Assembly: GCA_014529385.2 (NCBI GenBank)
Contig: CM043952.1
Span: 65,556,370 to 65,620,369, forward strand
Source: Adiantum capillus-veneris
Lineage: Eukaryota > Streptophyta > Polypodiopsida > Polypodiales > Pteridaceae
DNA: 64,000 nt
Reading direction: 5' to 3'
Shown here: piece after piece, positions 22,734 through 33,582 of the stretch
How positions within the stretch are numbered: the stretch's first letter is position 1
Layout of the letters: each line of letters begins with the position of its first letter
The notes under the pieces: model-generated
What the model saw: only the letters and a program-made list of their open reading frames with translations
The model's database searches: none
What the model was told of the DNA's origin: nothing
Translations under genes and position numbers: made by a program

Positions 22734-25217
22734 TCATCTCTCAACAGTTGGTTGACTCTTTTAAGCTCAACTATTTCTTTTAGCAGTTCTTCTTCTCGTT
22801 CCACCCGCATTAAAGCCAGGTCTCTACGTTGAGACTGCTCTAGTTTTAGCTGCAGCTCGAGGTCTTTGTTCTTTTTCTCTAATGCTTTGTAGACCTCGTC
22901 TTTACCTTTGATCAAGGCTACTACGGGATTTTCTTGTATTTGCCGCAAGAAAGTTGCCTGATCATTTATTCTCTGCTTTGAGTATTACAAGGAGGTGTTC
23001 ATTACATCTAACTGTACTTGCATCTTTTGAACGGAAAGGGTTGTTGTTAGAAGTTCGTTGGTAACTTCTGTCAGTTGTTCATCTTTGGCTTTGCAAGCAT
23101 CTGACAATTTTGTAAGTAGGTCACCTAATTCCTCCATCTCCTTCTGCTGTTTATCTCTTGCTATCTGGTGTAGTTCAGCTTCAACTTTCATTTCCTGTAC
23201 TTGCCTTTGTAGATCGGTGATGACATTTAATCTGCCGTCTAACTCCCCTTGGAGAGCGTCAGTCACCATCTCTAGTTCTTTAGCCTTTGTGCTGCGGCTA
23301 AGTGCTGCTGATCGGAGCCTTTCCATGATGTCCTGCATTTGCCTTGCATATTTGTTGACTTGCAGGATTACCTCATCATTTGATTGCCAATCTTCATTTC
23401 TTGCTAGCTGCCTAGATGTCACGGTCGTCTCTTGTGTCTCTCTCGACTGCGTCATGGCGGCTGGTTATTCTTGCCCTTGAGGCTGTGGCTGGTCTTCTTC
23501 TGCTTTGTCATCCTGAGGCTTCGTGGATGCCTCGGCGTTTTCTTGCTGTGTAGAGGTAGAAGGTGTTTCCTGTTTGTTCAAAATTTTTGGTGTCCTCTGG
23601 TGCAGGACTTGATGCCCTTTCCGGCTCTAGCTCTTGCTCTTTTTGTTGCTCTTGTGTAGCAGCTGCCTGTTGTGCAGATTCGGTTGCTTCTCTTTGTTCA
23701 AGCTCCATCTCTTTTGTAGGTTCAGTTTTTGTAGCTTTATCTGCTGGTGATGGTGGTGGGCTTGGCATGGGGTGATCATGCTATTCTGAAGCAGGTGAAG
23801 AAGGTCGGGGAGACATATCACCTTGATCATGCTGTGCTTTGCCTTGTGCAGTTGCTTCCTCTGCTTGCTTTTGCTGCTCCTCCGCCTCTTTAGCTTTCCA
23901 TTCTGCTTCTTGGGCTTCTTTCATCTTCAAAGATTCTGCTTCCTAATACATTTTTCCAGTAACTCAGTAGGATCTTCTGCCTGTTTCCTAGCATGGTGCT
24001 TTTTTCTTGGTCATTTCAATTCAATGGGTACCCACTTTTCTCGGTCCTTGCCTTGTGCTTGGCGGCTGCGTTCATAGGATTCCTTTTCTCTTTCAAACCT
24101 GGCCTGTTTTTGTTGCAACTCCTCCTGATGTACTGCCACGGCTTTTCTCATCATCTCTTCCCTTCATGCTCTTTTTTCCTCATTATCTGAGCTTTCACTG
24201 CTATGTCGTTCTGGCGAGCTCTCAGCAGACTCTTCATCAGACTTGTATGTTCTCTTGGTAGATCTTGTGGATTGAGGGGAAGGTTGTGCTGACATTATCC
24301 AAGTATTCTGATCTGGGGCAGGTGGCAAGTTGTCGGCCATGGCAATAGCATGGTAGGCAATCCTAGTTAAAACCTCTAGTGCTCCCAGATATGTTATTTT
24401 TCGCTCTTTCTTTGTCCCCTTCAATGTGGACAACACGTATTGTGCATGGTCAATTGGTTGCCTGGTTGTTGATTTGAGAACTTGTGTAAATGTTGTGGTA
24501 ATTGCATGATTGGGTGTCGTATACCTTGGTGGTCTCTTGGCAAGGAAGTGGAAGTCTTGATGATACAATCTTGTAGGTTCCTCCACCTGTTTTTGGAGGA
24601 GATCGGCAAATGTGGCAGCGGCGGTTTCTTTGGTGAAGGTTCCTGCCGTCTTTCTATCTAGTGCCCTCATGGTCATTCCCTCTGTTGGTAGTTTGAGAGC
24701 TTCTACCACTATGTCTTTTGTAATCACCACTTCAACTTTGTTCCCTTGCTGGTCAGAGATTTGAGCGATTCCATCTTCTTTGATCGTGGACAAAAGCTCA
24801 TAAGCTTTTTGAAAGTCCACTCCACATGGCTCTTGTTCATAATACTCTCTGAGCCCAAGCCTCCTGTTGGCTTCTTTTGTCTCTGGCTTTGCAACGACAT
24901 CATAAACTTATTTTGGTAGAAGTTGTAGTTCTAACTGATATCCTTCTTCGCTTTTGAATCTGTCTGTGAACACTGTGGTGTTATGCTCTTCCAACTGTTC
25001 TCTTGACAGATAGGTCGCTCTAGCAGTTTTGACTGAATTGGGGTCCAGTTGATATGGTCGTAGCTCTTGTAGCTTCTCCTTTTGTGAGAGCTTCTTCTTG
25101 GCCCTCTCTGCGGCTTGCATGGCTCCTACTAAGTGAATAGAGTGTCAAAATTAGCAAATTTGGCAGGTTCTTCTTTGAAATGTCCTTCAGTCGGAAATGC
25201 TGACAAATTGAGTCCAA
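22734..25217 (-). pseudogene. E1 ORF-X1 (accessory protein), body
   Basis: This is a run of broken frames homologous to the intact E2 ORF-X1. It starts near 25120-25217 with ERAKKKLSQKEKLQ. The N-terminal domain (24820-24164) shows RAYELLSTIKEDG-like sequence (seen: KAYELLSTIKEDG), KVEVVITKDIVVEALKLP, RPPRYTTPNHAITTTFTQ and YLGALEVLTRIAYHAIA; E2 has KVEVQITPQLIADALKL, RPQKYTTPPHAIATTITW and YIGGAEVLTRIAYEAIG. Next come an acidic, Glu/Lys/Gln-rich middle (23830-23508) and a long coiled coil (23455-22734, heptad-rich, ending LKRVNQLLRDDVN). N1 insertion then cuts it. Several frameshifts make it inactive here. The second leader with palindromes lies directly upstream. Confidence 0.75.
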
Positions 25218-25310
25218 TTCGCTTCAAATCAATTTTTGAACATGCATAGATGCATAAAAACATGTAAATAGCAAAATCATGAAGTCCAAACAAAAAAATT
25301 ACAACAAAAG

Positions 25311-25330
25311 TAAATAATCGTGATTATTTA
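25311..25330. repeat. Palindrome A copy, second leader
   Basis: Arms TAAATAATC and GATTATTTA with centre GT. Confidence 0.8.
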
Positions 25331-25604
25331 TAGCTGAGTAATTTTTTCGACTTTTTGCAAATTTGACATTATAGGCTTGAAGTATATACCAATTAAATAC
25401 TCTGAGTGAAATATGGGCTCATTTGGGTGCACAGGATGAAAATGGTGCCAGATTTAGGCTTTAGGTCTCTAAAACAGTAGATATAAAAGAGTTTTGAGAT
25501 TTTGAGCTCCAAATTTGTTCAAACTTGGTTAGTGGGCTTATTACAACATGTAATTTGGATCTGTGATGACAAAGTTGCAAATTTCTCCCATTTTGGCCAA
25601 AAAG

Positions 25605-25624
25605 TAAATAATCGCGATTATTAA
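25605..25624. repeat. Palindrome A copy, second leader
   Basis: TAAATAATC, centre GC, then GATTATTAA: one T has been lost from the right arm. The 16-base core AATAATCGCGATTATT is perfectly palindromic. Confidence 0.8.
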
Positions 25625-25887
25625 CTTTTTCATCAAAATGAACATTTTTTGGTGCAACTTGGTTCTAGGCATGGTATAGACCCTGTGTATGTGATATGAG
25701 GTGATTTGGATTAAAAATGTGGCTCATAACTCAAAATTTGGCTTGCAAGGACTTCTTTACATTTTTTTGGCAATTTTCCAAGTTATAATTGATCATTTTG
25801 GCTTATACTTGAAATTTGGCATGTAATAGGTGTTTACAAGTGATAGGTGAAGTGATGATACAATTTCCAAGCCAAGATATTGCAAAA

Positions 25888-25909
25888 GTAAAAAATCGCG
25901 ATTATTTAC
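25888..25909. repeat. Palindrome A copy, second leader
   Basis: GTAAAAAATC, centre GC, then GATTATTTAC: one substitution in the left arm. Confidence 0.8.
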
Positions 25910-27411
25910 AGCAGTCAACATTTTCTTGCAAAACTTGGAAATTTTGACATAAACACATTCTATACACCTAAAACAAGTCCTAAATTGAATTTGGTAAACT
26001 TTGGTCTTGCCGGCATCACTTCATGCTTTGTCGACTCTGAAATCTCTGATTTTTGTGACTACATGGCCTGTAGAGTTGGTTAGTCACTTTTGAGGCTATG
26101 GAATTGTCAGCAACATAGTTGTGAAGCAGCTCATCCAATTTTGGCCCATTTGGAGTCAATTTGACCTCATATGTCGAATTTGATGCTTTGTAGCCTTCAA
26201 GCCGTTTTTTGCTTTTCAAGGGCTTGGTTTGATTGATTTTATGAGACCAATCATATACATTGTGTATAGACCTCATAGGTAAGCTGTCTGTGGAGTCAGA
26301 ATCCAATTCTGGCATCTGCCAAAAACCTAGCTTTTCTACATGGGATCCCAAAAACCCTTGCCGAATGGTCAATTGTTGTTATAGAAGTGTTCTATTATGT
26401 TGGGGCATGCTACAGTTCAAATCTCATCCGATTTGGTTGAGTTGACAAGCCGTTATGGTCAATTTTTGATCGTAGGTCCGTGCAGTGCTTGGATTCTAGG
26501 GTTTTTTCCAAGGGTTTAGACTATCTACCCGCCATACAAAATGGATCATTGATAAGTATAGAGCTTACCCCTCATGTCTCGTGTGCGACGGCGTTGAAAA
26601 TAGGTGACTGTGAACTCCGAAAAATATGCGCGAAGAGGGTCGAAAGGCTCTCTCTCCAAAGGCAACAAATGGAAATGAGGTGATTTTAGCCTGCCTTGGA
26701 TATCTATACCCGGACTTCCCAAACCAATTTAACCCGGATTTCCCTGTTAGTACTAGGCCGTGAAATCTATGTTAGACTCAAAAAATTTCCCAATCAGATT
26801 CTTGTAGCTCATTCTGCAAGAATTCTACAAAAGTAGGTCTGGCCGCCTAATTTAGGCTTCTCGCTTCCATCTACCGATTTGATTGAATTTTTTTGTGCTT
26901 GTTCACCTTGTCTTTCTGATCACCACCGTCTCTTCACTTTTTCCATCCGAGCTCCTTTGCTATTTATTATTAGTTTTTGACGTGTTTATTAGAAAAATCA
27001 AAGAAAATAACAAAATGCCCAAAAAAAGCAAAGTGAAAATTCAATAATTGAGAAAATCCATTGAAAAACACAGCTTTATTTTTTTTTGTTGGATTTCTCC
27101 ATTTTTAAGTCTCAATATCAAGAAAAATGATGAAAAATAACAAAAAATGACTAATTTTTAATGCTTTTCTGATAGTATTTACACTCATTGGGGAGATATC
27201 ATCAATTAATTTTTTCTTATTGATGATTTATAAGGCCATTATTAGGTAATTTTTCAAAAAAATCACACGTTAACATCAAAAAATTTCCTCCTCCCTCTTC
27301 AAACATCGCTCTTAATTACTTAATACTCTTCCACCCTTCCTAGATGGCGTACTCCGTGACAACTGTGTGCATGGGTTGAACTATCGTGTCTATGCATAGC
27401 CTTGGTTGGCT

Positions 27412-28110
27412 CTACCATGCTTTGCAGTTTAAACCATTATGTTGTGCAAGAGTTGGGTCTTGAGTAATTAACTCAAGGGTTTCTGATGTCGAGGCTTTCT
27501 GATGTTGTCTTCCAAAGAGCAATTCTTGTAGCTTATGTGCTTTTTGCTTGATTGTACCATCAGGATGCTTTAGCACGCTGATTTCTTGAGCTTTTGGTAT
27601 CAATAATGACTATTGTGGAGCTTTTATCTGCCATTGATATCTTGGTTTGTCTTGGTCAGAATGGTGTGGTTGAGGTTTCTGAGACTTAACTCTCCATTGT
27701 TTCACTGGTTTTCGAGTTTGTAGAGAAGATAAGTGTTCTTTTTTCATCCAAATCCATTTGGTGTTAGGTTCCTTTCTTGAAGGTGCTCCTCTTTGTGTTT
27801 TGAGCTTTGGAACCGTCTTTGGTATTGTCAATGATGTTTTGGGCACCCAGATTTGAACCGGCTTGTTCTTAAGCTGTGCTTTCGGTACCCAAATTTGCAT
27901 GACTCCTTGCATGCTACTTGTAGCATTTTCTTGTCAATAGGATGGAGAAGATTGATTGCTTCGTGGTTTGCTCTGTTGATTGCTTCCTTTCCATTCCTCC
28001 TTGCTTGGAGCAATTGGAACAATGAGTTGTCCGCCTTTAGGTGATAGCTTGATCTGATTGGTATCCTAATCTGGTACTGCCTTGTATGTCCGCATTCATG
28101 GAATTCCAAG
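27412..28110 (-). pseudogene. E1 Trp-motif array
   Basis: Frame 27912-27610 has MQIWVPKAQ, VQIWVPKTS, KWIWMKKEH, KQWRVKSQ and YQWQIKAP in about 95 residues, followed in another frame by WSLLIPKAQEI-like sequence and a tail ending near 27412. Upstream to 28110 the frame contains SNQ- and Lys-rich sequence. It follows the second protease-like segment and precedes the second leader, so in E1 this module lies after integrase rather than before reverse transcriptase. Frameshifts and stops are present. Confidence 0.6.
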
Positions 28111-28400
28111 GATCATCATCTTATTCATCTGGTAAGCATACAAACTGATGAGGACATGAACATCCACATACTATCACATTCAAGTTGACCAATGTTGGTG
28201 TTGGCTTCTTGTTGTATCCTTTGATAGTCGCTATTCCTGCTGTCAAAGACTGACTTGTTGCTTTCTTGTGCGTGGAATAACTGACTGCATTTCCTCTAGC
28301 TCATGTATCGACCAATGCATTTGTGTTATGGTTGTTGAGCTTTACTTTGATGTGAAGGTCCATTCCATCTAACCATTCATCATCTCTTGACATTGCATCT
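28080..28400 (-). pseudogene. E1 second retropepsin-like segment after integrase
   Basis: Minus-strand reading with frame breaks gives LHIKVKLNNHNTNALVDT, a stop, ARGNAVSYST, then ATIKGYNKKPTPTLVNLNV and finally MMILGIPW. This follows the order of a retroviral-type aspartic protease: hydrophobic strand, [LV]VDTGA active site (Gly codon replaced by a stop), middle, then the D.ILG..W end. A separate protease (ILDSGAGIAI) sits in the usual place upstream at about 32430-32580. So E1 carries a second, decayed copy between integrase and the Trp-motif array. The identification rests on short motifs. Confidence 0.5.
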
Positions 28401-28587
28401 TTGTGCAATTCCCATTGTCAATCATCTATGTCCAGGGTGTTGATGGGAATAGGTATTTGTTGATTCTTGAGAGCAGCTTTCCTTTTGAGTACTCAAAGCC
28501 GAGCTTCCTCCTAAGCTTCATCAATAACCTATTGTCGTTTTATCTTCCTTTGCTTGGTTGCATGCATTCTTTCTAGCAATTCATTGG

Positions 28588-29931
28588 TTAGTGGCAATTG
28601 TACTTCTTTAAACGACATCCACTAATCCAATTAGCCATTGGTTCACCATCTCGGGTGGACAACTTAACTGCTCCACTTGGAGATACATCTTCAATGATAA
28701 ATGGTCCGTTTCTCTTTTTCTTAAACTTGGGAATGTGTTGCTTAAGGGAATAGACTAGAACTAAGTCCCCTTTTTTGAAGATTTTTGTAATTAAATGGAA
28801 AACAAAAAAAAAACTTGTTTCCACTTTTGTGCATAGATGTGAGCTACAGCAGTTAGCCTTTGCTCATCTAGTTTCTCTAAATCTTCAAGTCTCTCTGACA
28901 ATTCATGTCCAGTCTACTCAAGATCCTTAGCTATCCTTAGTGTCGGCAATAGAAATTCTATTGGCAGTATGGCATCAAGACCATAAACAAGGTTAAAGGG
29001 TGTAGCATTAAAGCTGTTTTGAATGAAACTCGATAAGCCTATAGAGCAGCATGGAGGTTCATTTCCCAGTCTGTCCTTCCTGAACTAACCACTTTAGTCA
29101 ATACCGAGCTAAGAATTTTATTCGTATGCTCAGCTTGTCCGTTTGCTTGTGGGTGATAGGGAGCTAATTTGTTATGGATGACCATAAATTCATTAAGCAG
29201 ATATTCAATTACCTCATTGAGGAAATGAGTTCCCCTATCACTGACAATTTCTATTGGCAGTCCATATCTTGTGAATACATACTCATATAAGAATGCGGCA
29301 GTGGTTCTGGCATCATTCTTTTGAGTTGCCTTAGCCTCAGTCCACTTCATCAAATAGTCCGTAGCTACAATGATATATTGAGCTTGGGTTCTATAAGCGG
29401 TGGCTGTATTGGTCCAACAAAGTCTATACGCCATTTTGCAAAAGCTCTAGCTACCATCATTGGTCATAAGGGCATGCTATCTACTCATGTTGGCATTTTT
29501 GCTCCTTGACAAGCATCACACCTTCGAACATATTCTTTGGCATCTGCAAAAAGTGTTGGCTACTATATGCCTGCCATTAAAATTGCACTTACGGTGGTCT
29601 CACTAGAAAAGTGACCTTCAGATAATCCAGCATGTGCTTGTTCCATAATCGGAATATATTTGTCTTCATTTGCACAAAGACGTAAATGTTGATCCTTACC
29701 TCTCCGATACAATTGGTTTCCAATAAGAGCATAGTCTCTTGATTCAGTTTCAATTTCTCTTTGACGATGTTTACTCATATCCTCAGGAAATGTTTGGCTT
29801 GACAAGTAAGTGACTAAATAGTTACTCCACTTAGGAATAGGTGACATTTGAAACAATGTTGCATGAGGTATGGGTGTCTGTTTTTGACATTGAGGACAAT
29901 CCTTTACGAAAGAGCGAACATCACTCCTCAT
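28588..29931 (-). pseudogene. E1 integrase
   Basis: Frames 29931-29563, 29434-29039 and 28824-28588 together give the zinc region end (VKDCPQCQKQ), the core with ATDYLMKWTEA and SDRGTHFLNE (first two Asp) and YHPQANGQAEHTNKIL (Glu), and the C-terminal part KKGDLVLVYSL, KFKKKRNGPFIIEDV and GSRLKPY-like GCRLKKYN. There is no chromodomain. Three frames mean at least two inactivating shifts. The core wording differs from E3-E6 and fits a non-chromovirus gypsy lineage. Confidence 0.8.
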
Positions 29932-29946
29932 AGTTGGCCAAAATAC

Positions 29947-30789
29947 TCAAAGTCTCAAGATCGGTTGCATAGTTTGGTCTCCCGCAAAGTGAAGTCCTAC
30001 TATGGTAATATGTGCTTGACTTAGGTATTGGGTTTTCTCTTCAGGATTAATGCATAAGAGCAATATTCCATCTTGATTTCTTTTGTATAGTTTCCCAACT
30101 AGTAATTGATACATAGCTGATTGCTCGATTAATCCAATTGTAATAGGAAGTGGTATTTGTGAATCCACTTGAGCTATGGTCATCAATGATACCATATTTT
30201 TCGACCATCGAGGTATCATTTCCACAGAGAACAGATAGGCATCTGGTAGATCATCGTCTACTCCTTTATGTGGTTCCCCTAAAACAATTCTAGACAAATC
30301 ATCTGCTCTTTGATGAGTAATTCCCTTTTTCACAACTACAGTGAAATCAAATTCTAGAAGAATGATGAACCATCTCACTATTGTTCCTGTGTTGCATGGC
30401 TTGTTGACCAAGTACAATAAAGCTTGGTGGTCCACAAAAAACACAAATTTGTTTGCTAATAGGTAATGTCTATACTTTTTTACGGCATAGATCATTCCTA
30501 ATCCTTCTCTTTCAGTGGTGGTATAATTCTTTTCCGCCATGTTCAACTGTCGGCTAGCATAAGAAATAGGAAAATCAATTTTCTCATCTCCTAGTTGAGC
30601 TAGTATACACCCAATGGCAAAATTGGAAGCATCTACATGTATGTGGAATATCTTATCCCAATATGGTGCTTTCAATATTGGAGCTGAGGTGAGAGCTCGC
30701 TTGAGCTTCATGAAGGATTCCTCACACGCTTCAGTCCATTCAAAGTGTGTAATCAAGCTATACATGGGTTTTACAATTATAGCGTACAT
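29947..30789 (-). pseudogene. E1 RNase H
   Basis: A 280-residue frame: HFEWTEACEESFMKLKRALTS, then FHIHVDASNFAIGCILAQ (first RNase H Asp), MAEKNYTTTEREGL (Glu), FVDHQALLYL (Asp) and THQRADDLSRI. This is a single RNase H of gypsy type followed by a spacer reaching the integrase zinc region. It is shifted relative to the reverse transcriptase frames. Confidence 0.8.
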
Positions 30790-30889
30790 GTAAATGAACC
30801 GTCTATAATATCAGTAGCTATGCCATTTTGAGACACTATATGTCTAAGAAATTTTCCTTGTTTACCCATGAATGTGCACTTTTCAGGAT

Positions 30890-31615
30890 TTAAGCAAATC
30901 CTATAAAGTCTACACTTTTTGAATACTTTTTGAGGCGTTCAAAATGATCAGTCCGGATTGATGAATGTGCACATAGATCATCCATATATACTTCCAAGAA
31001 TTTCCTCAGATGTTCTTTAAAAGCATGACTCATCAATCTTTGAAAGGTGGCATGAGCATTAATTAACCCATAAGGCATGACTCGATAGGCAAAAATATCC
31101 CATTCCATTGCAAAAGCAGTTTTATGCCGGTCTTTTAGGTCAACCAAAAGTTGATTGTTGATTGTATCCCAAAAATCCATCTAAGAAGCTGTAAGCTTCT
31201 TTTTTTGCAACTCGGTTTAAAACATGCTCAGTGATTGGAAGAGGAAATTTGTCTCTAATGGTAGCTGCATTCACTTTCTTGAGATTGACACACACTCGTA
31301 ATTTTCCATTCTTCTTAGGTACTACCACAATTGGAGACACCCAATATGTGTGTTCAATTTCATAAATGAATTCGGCTTCCCTTAGTTTTTTAATCTCTTC
31401 TTTGATCTTCCTGGCAAATGTCTCATTATATGTGTATGTTGACAGATTTCTGGATCAACACCCTCGAGATCCTTGTAAGACCAAGCAAAGATATCTTGGT
31501 ATTCTTTTAGCAAGCTTAACAAAAGCTCTTCTTCTTCTTCTTCTTCTGTTAGGTCATTTGCAATGTAGGCAGGCCTAGGCTCTTCTCCTGGTTCATCCAA
31601 ATCTATCTTTTTCAC
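30890..31615 (-). pseudogene. E1 reverse transcriptase
   Basis: Three consecutive frames (31615, 31340 and 31180 downward) cover YQDIFAWSYKDLEG, SPIVVVPKKNGKLRVCVN, FPLPITEHVLNRVA, then AFAMEWDIFAYRVMPYGLINAHATFQRLM and the active site YMDDL. Asp-Asp is retained. Frame changes within 31140-31400 and loss near 30890 show it is not functional as sequenced. Its wording (FAWSY, WDIFAYRVMPYGL) is unlike E3-E6. Confidence 0.82.
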
Positions 31616-31747
31616 GTTTCTAGGCCCTTCGTAGGACTCGCCTTGTTTTCGTGGTTCTCTAATAGGTTGTTCGCCAATGATTTTTCAATCTTGGAGAGTA
31701 TATTTTTTGTAATGGGATGGAATACTCATTACATCTTTACCATCCTC

Positions 31748-33486
31748 TTATGTGGTTTCCATTTTGGTCGTATTTATCTCCTCCAGAGCTTTTTTCAACT
31801 CTTGATACTTCTTTTTCTGCTCAACTCGTGTCATGGTTGACTCCTTGTCCTGTTTCTTTGGCTTTCCTTGAGTATCCTTCCTCGTTTTTCTCAATGTTTT
31901 TGACATTTCTAGATTTTTGTTTGAAGGATATCTGCCAGTGATTTTATCCTTGACACAATCATGTGCATCTATCTGCATCAGGAACTGTGTTCTACTGGAG
32001 ATTGATGGCATAGGTCTAGCTTTTACTTTTCAGGTGTCCCTTTTTCATCTATACCATTTCTGTCTTCTCGATTTCTGGTTAGGAAAGTAAAAAAACTTTT
32101 CCTCCCCTCCTTTCATGAGTAGCTTAGCTCTCACATGTCCTTTTTCTGACCCCGAATCTTCTGAGGTAGCTGAGTGTTTTTCTAACTCATCTGTTGCATC
32201 GTAGTAGAGGTCTGAAAAGACTTGTTGAGCTTTCATCAAGTCCTTGGGTTCCTCAATTTCATCTTCAATGTAGAGGGTTGAAATCATTTGGATGGGAATT
32301 ATATCATAGCCGTCCTCATTGAAAAATTGAGTAGGCATAGGCGTATTCACACATACATCCATTATCGCTAAAATTTGAGTCCACTCAAATGGCTCAAAAA
32401 AATGCCTAAGGGTCTTTCAATGTGTCCATTAGCCAATTGCAATTTCATTTGAGTTTGTCTAATGGCTGGTTGTCCCCAGGATTCCCATACTGCTTTTGTA
32501 GCAATGGCTATGCCTGCCCCACTATCCAGTATTGCCATGGTTTCTATGTCATTATATTTAATTGGAAGGGTGGTGTTTTCTTCTTCCCCTTCATAATATT
32601 CTCCGACTTTATTTATTGGAACAGATCGAATCTCTTTGTTATCCATTTTGTGTTTCAATCTTCCCATTTTTTTTGCAATGAGCCCCGTTATTCCCACCTT
32701 CTCTAGGATTTTCTGGAGATCATTCCATAAATATGGTTTGATTTTTAACAGTTCTCCCAAAGTAAGAGTGCATTGGATGAGTGTAGACATGATTGAATGA
32801 ATGTTGTCTACTTCTAGGGTCTGTTCTGCTCTTTTTACTTGAGTGGTCTTACAAACTATGGAGTCATCTTCATTATCTCCTCCCAAGTAAGAGGGTAATG
32901 TTTTCAAGGTCAACGATTTAGACACTCTTGAAACTTCAGATCTGCAATCCCCATACAAGGATTTTACTTCCATGTCCATATCAGGAGGTAAGTTGTCTAA
33001 CCAAACTTCCTCTATAGGAGCTGACTTTAGAGTTATGCTCCCATCATTGATCTCTCTAATTGTTTCCCATAAGTGTCCTAGCCAGTCTTCCTCTATGAAT
33101 GGAATTCCGTCTAAGGCATCTTCGCTGTTCGGCACTATAAGTTCTGGCTCTTTTGGTTCAATGTGGGGTTCTATCACCACTTCAAATTTTTCTTGATTGT
33201 CTCTTACCACAAGCTCCTCAGGTTTTGCCATACTTTCAAGCTTTGGTTTTTTCCCCCCCAGCATTTCTTGCGTGATTCTTACCAAATTTTGATAAGCTTC
33301 AAGCTTAGCTACTTCCATGTCTGGAGAAGGATAGTTTTTCCATTTGTTTTCCATGTTTTGGCCTGCTTTAAGTCCTGCTTGGTAGGCTTCCAAGGCTGCA
33401 TTAATAGGCTCAAAAAAATTATCAACCAAAATGGATCCTCCAGATTTCACGGCTGTTTCCTTGATTTGGCTTCCAGTTTCTTTCAC
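31748..33486 (-). pseudogene. E1 gag-pol linker and protease
   Basis: The 372-residue frame 33486-32368 is acidic in its first two thirds. It ends with the protease: METMAILDSGAGIAIATKAVW carries the DSGA active site at about residues 312-330, followed by QLANGHIERPLG. Two further frames (32362-32045 and 32011-31748) continue as highly charged linker (EELEK..., KKKYQELKKALEEI) up to reverse transcriptase. The first frame is long and intact, the rest shifted. Confidence 0.7.
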
Positions 33487-33582
33487 CTTTTCCTGGAATA
33501 GTTGTTTTGCTTTCTCCTCAATTTCAGCTCATTGTTTCTATTTTCTCATCTCATACCTTTTGCTTATGCTTCTTTTGGTATT

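Larger units (their letters stand above)
25218..27411 (-). promoter_or_regulatory. E1 second leader (between Trp-motif array and ORF-X1)
   Basis: About 2 kb with little coding potential. It contains three palindrome-A copies (see separate entries) 284-294 bp apart, within diverged repeats sharing phrases such as GGGCTTATTACAACATG and CAAACTTGGT. The same phrases occur in the leader near the primer site (45347-45420). A 118-residue frame at 26372-26016 is of unknown meaning. The position suggests a duplicated 5' leader that could supply a promoter for ORF-X; this is inference. Confidence 0.5.
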
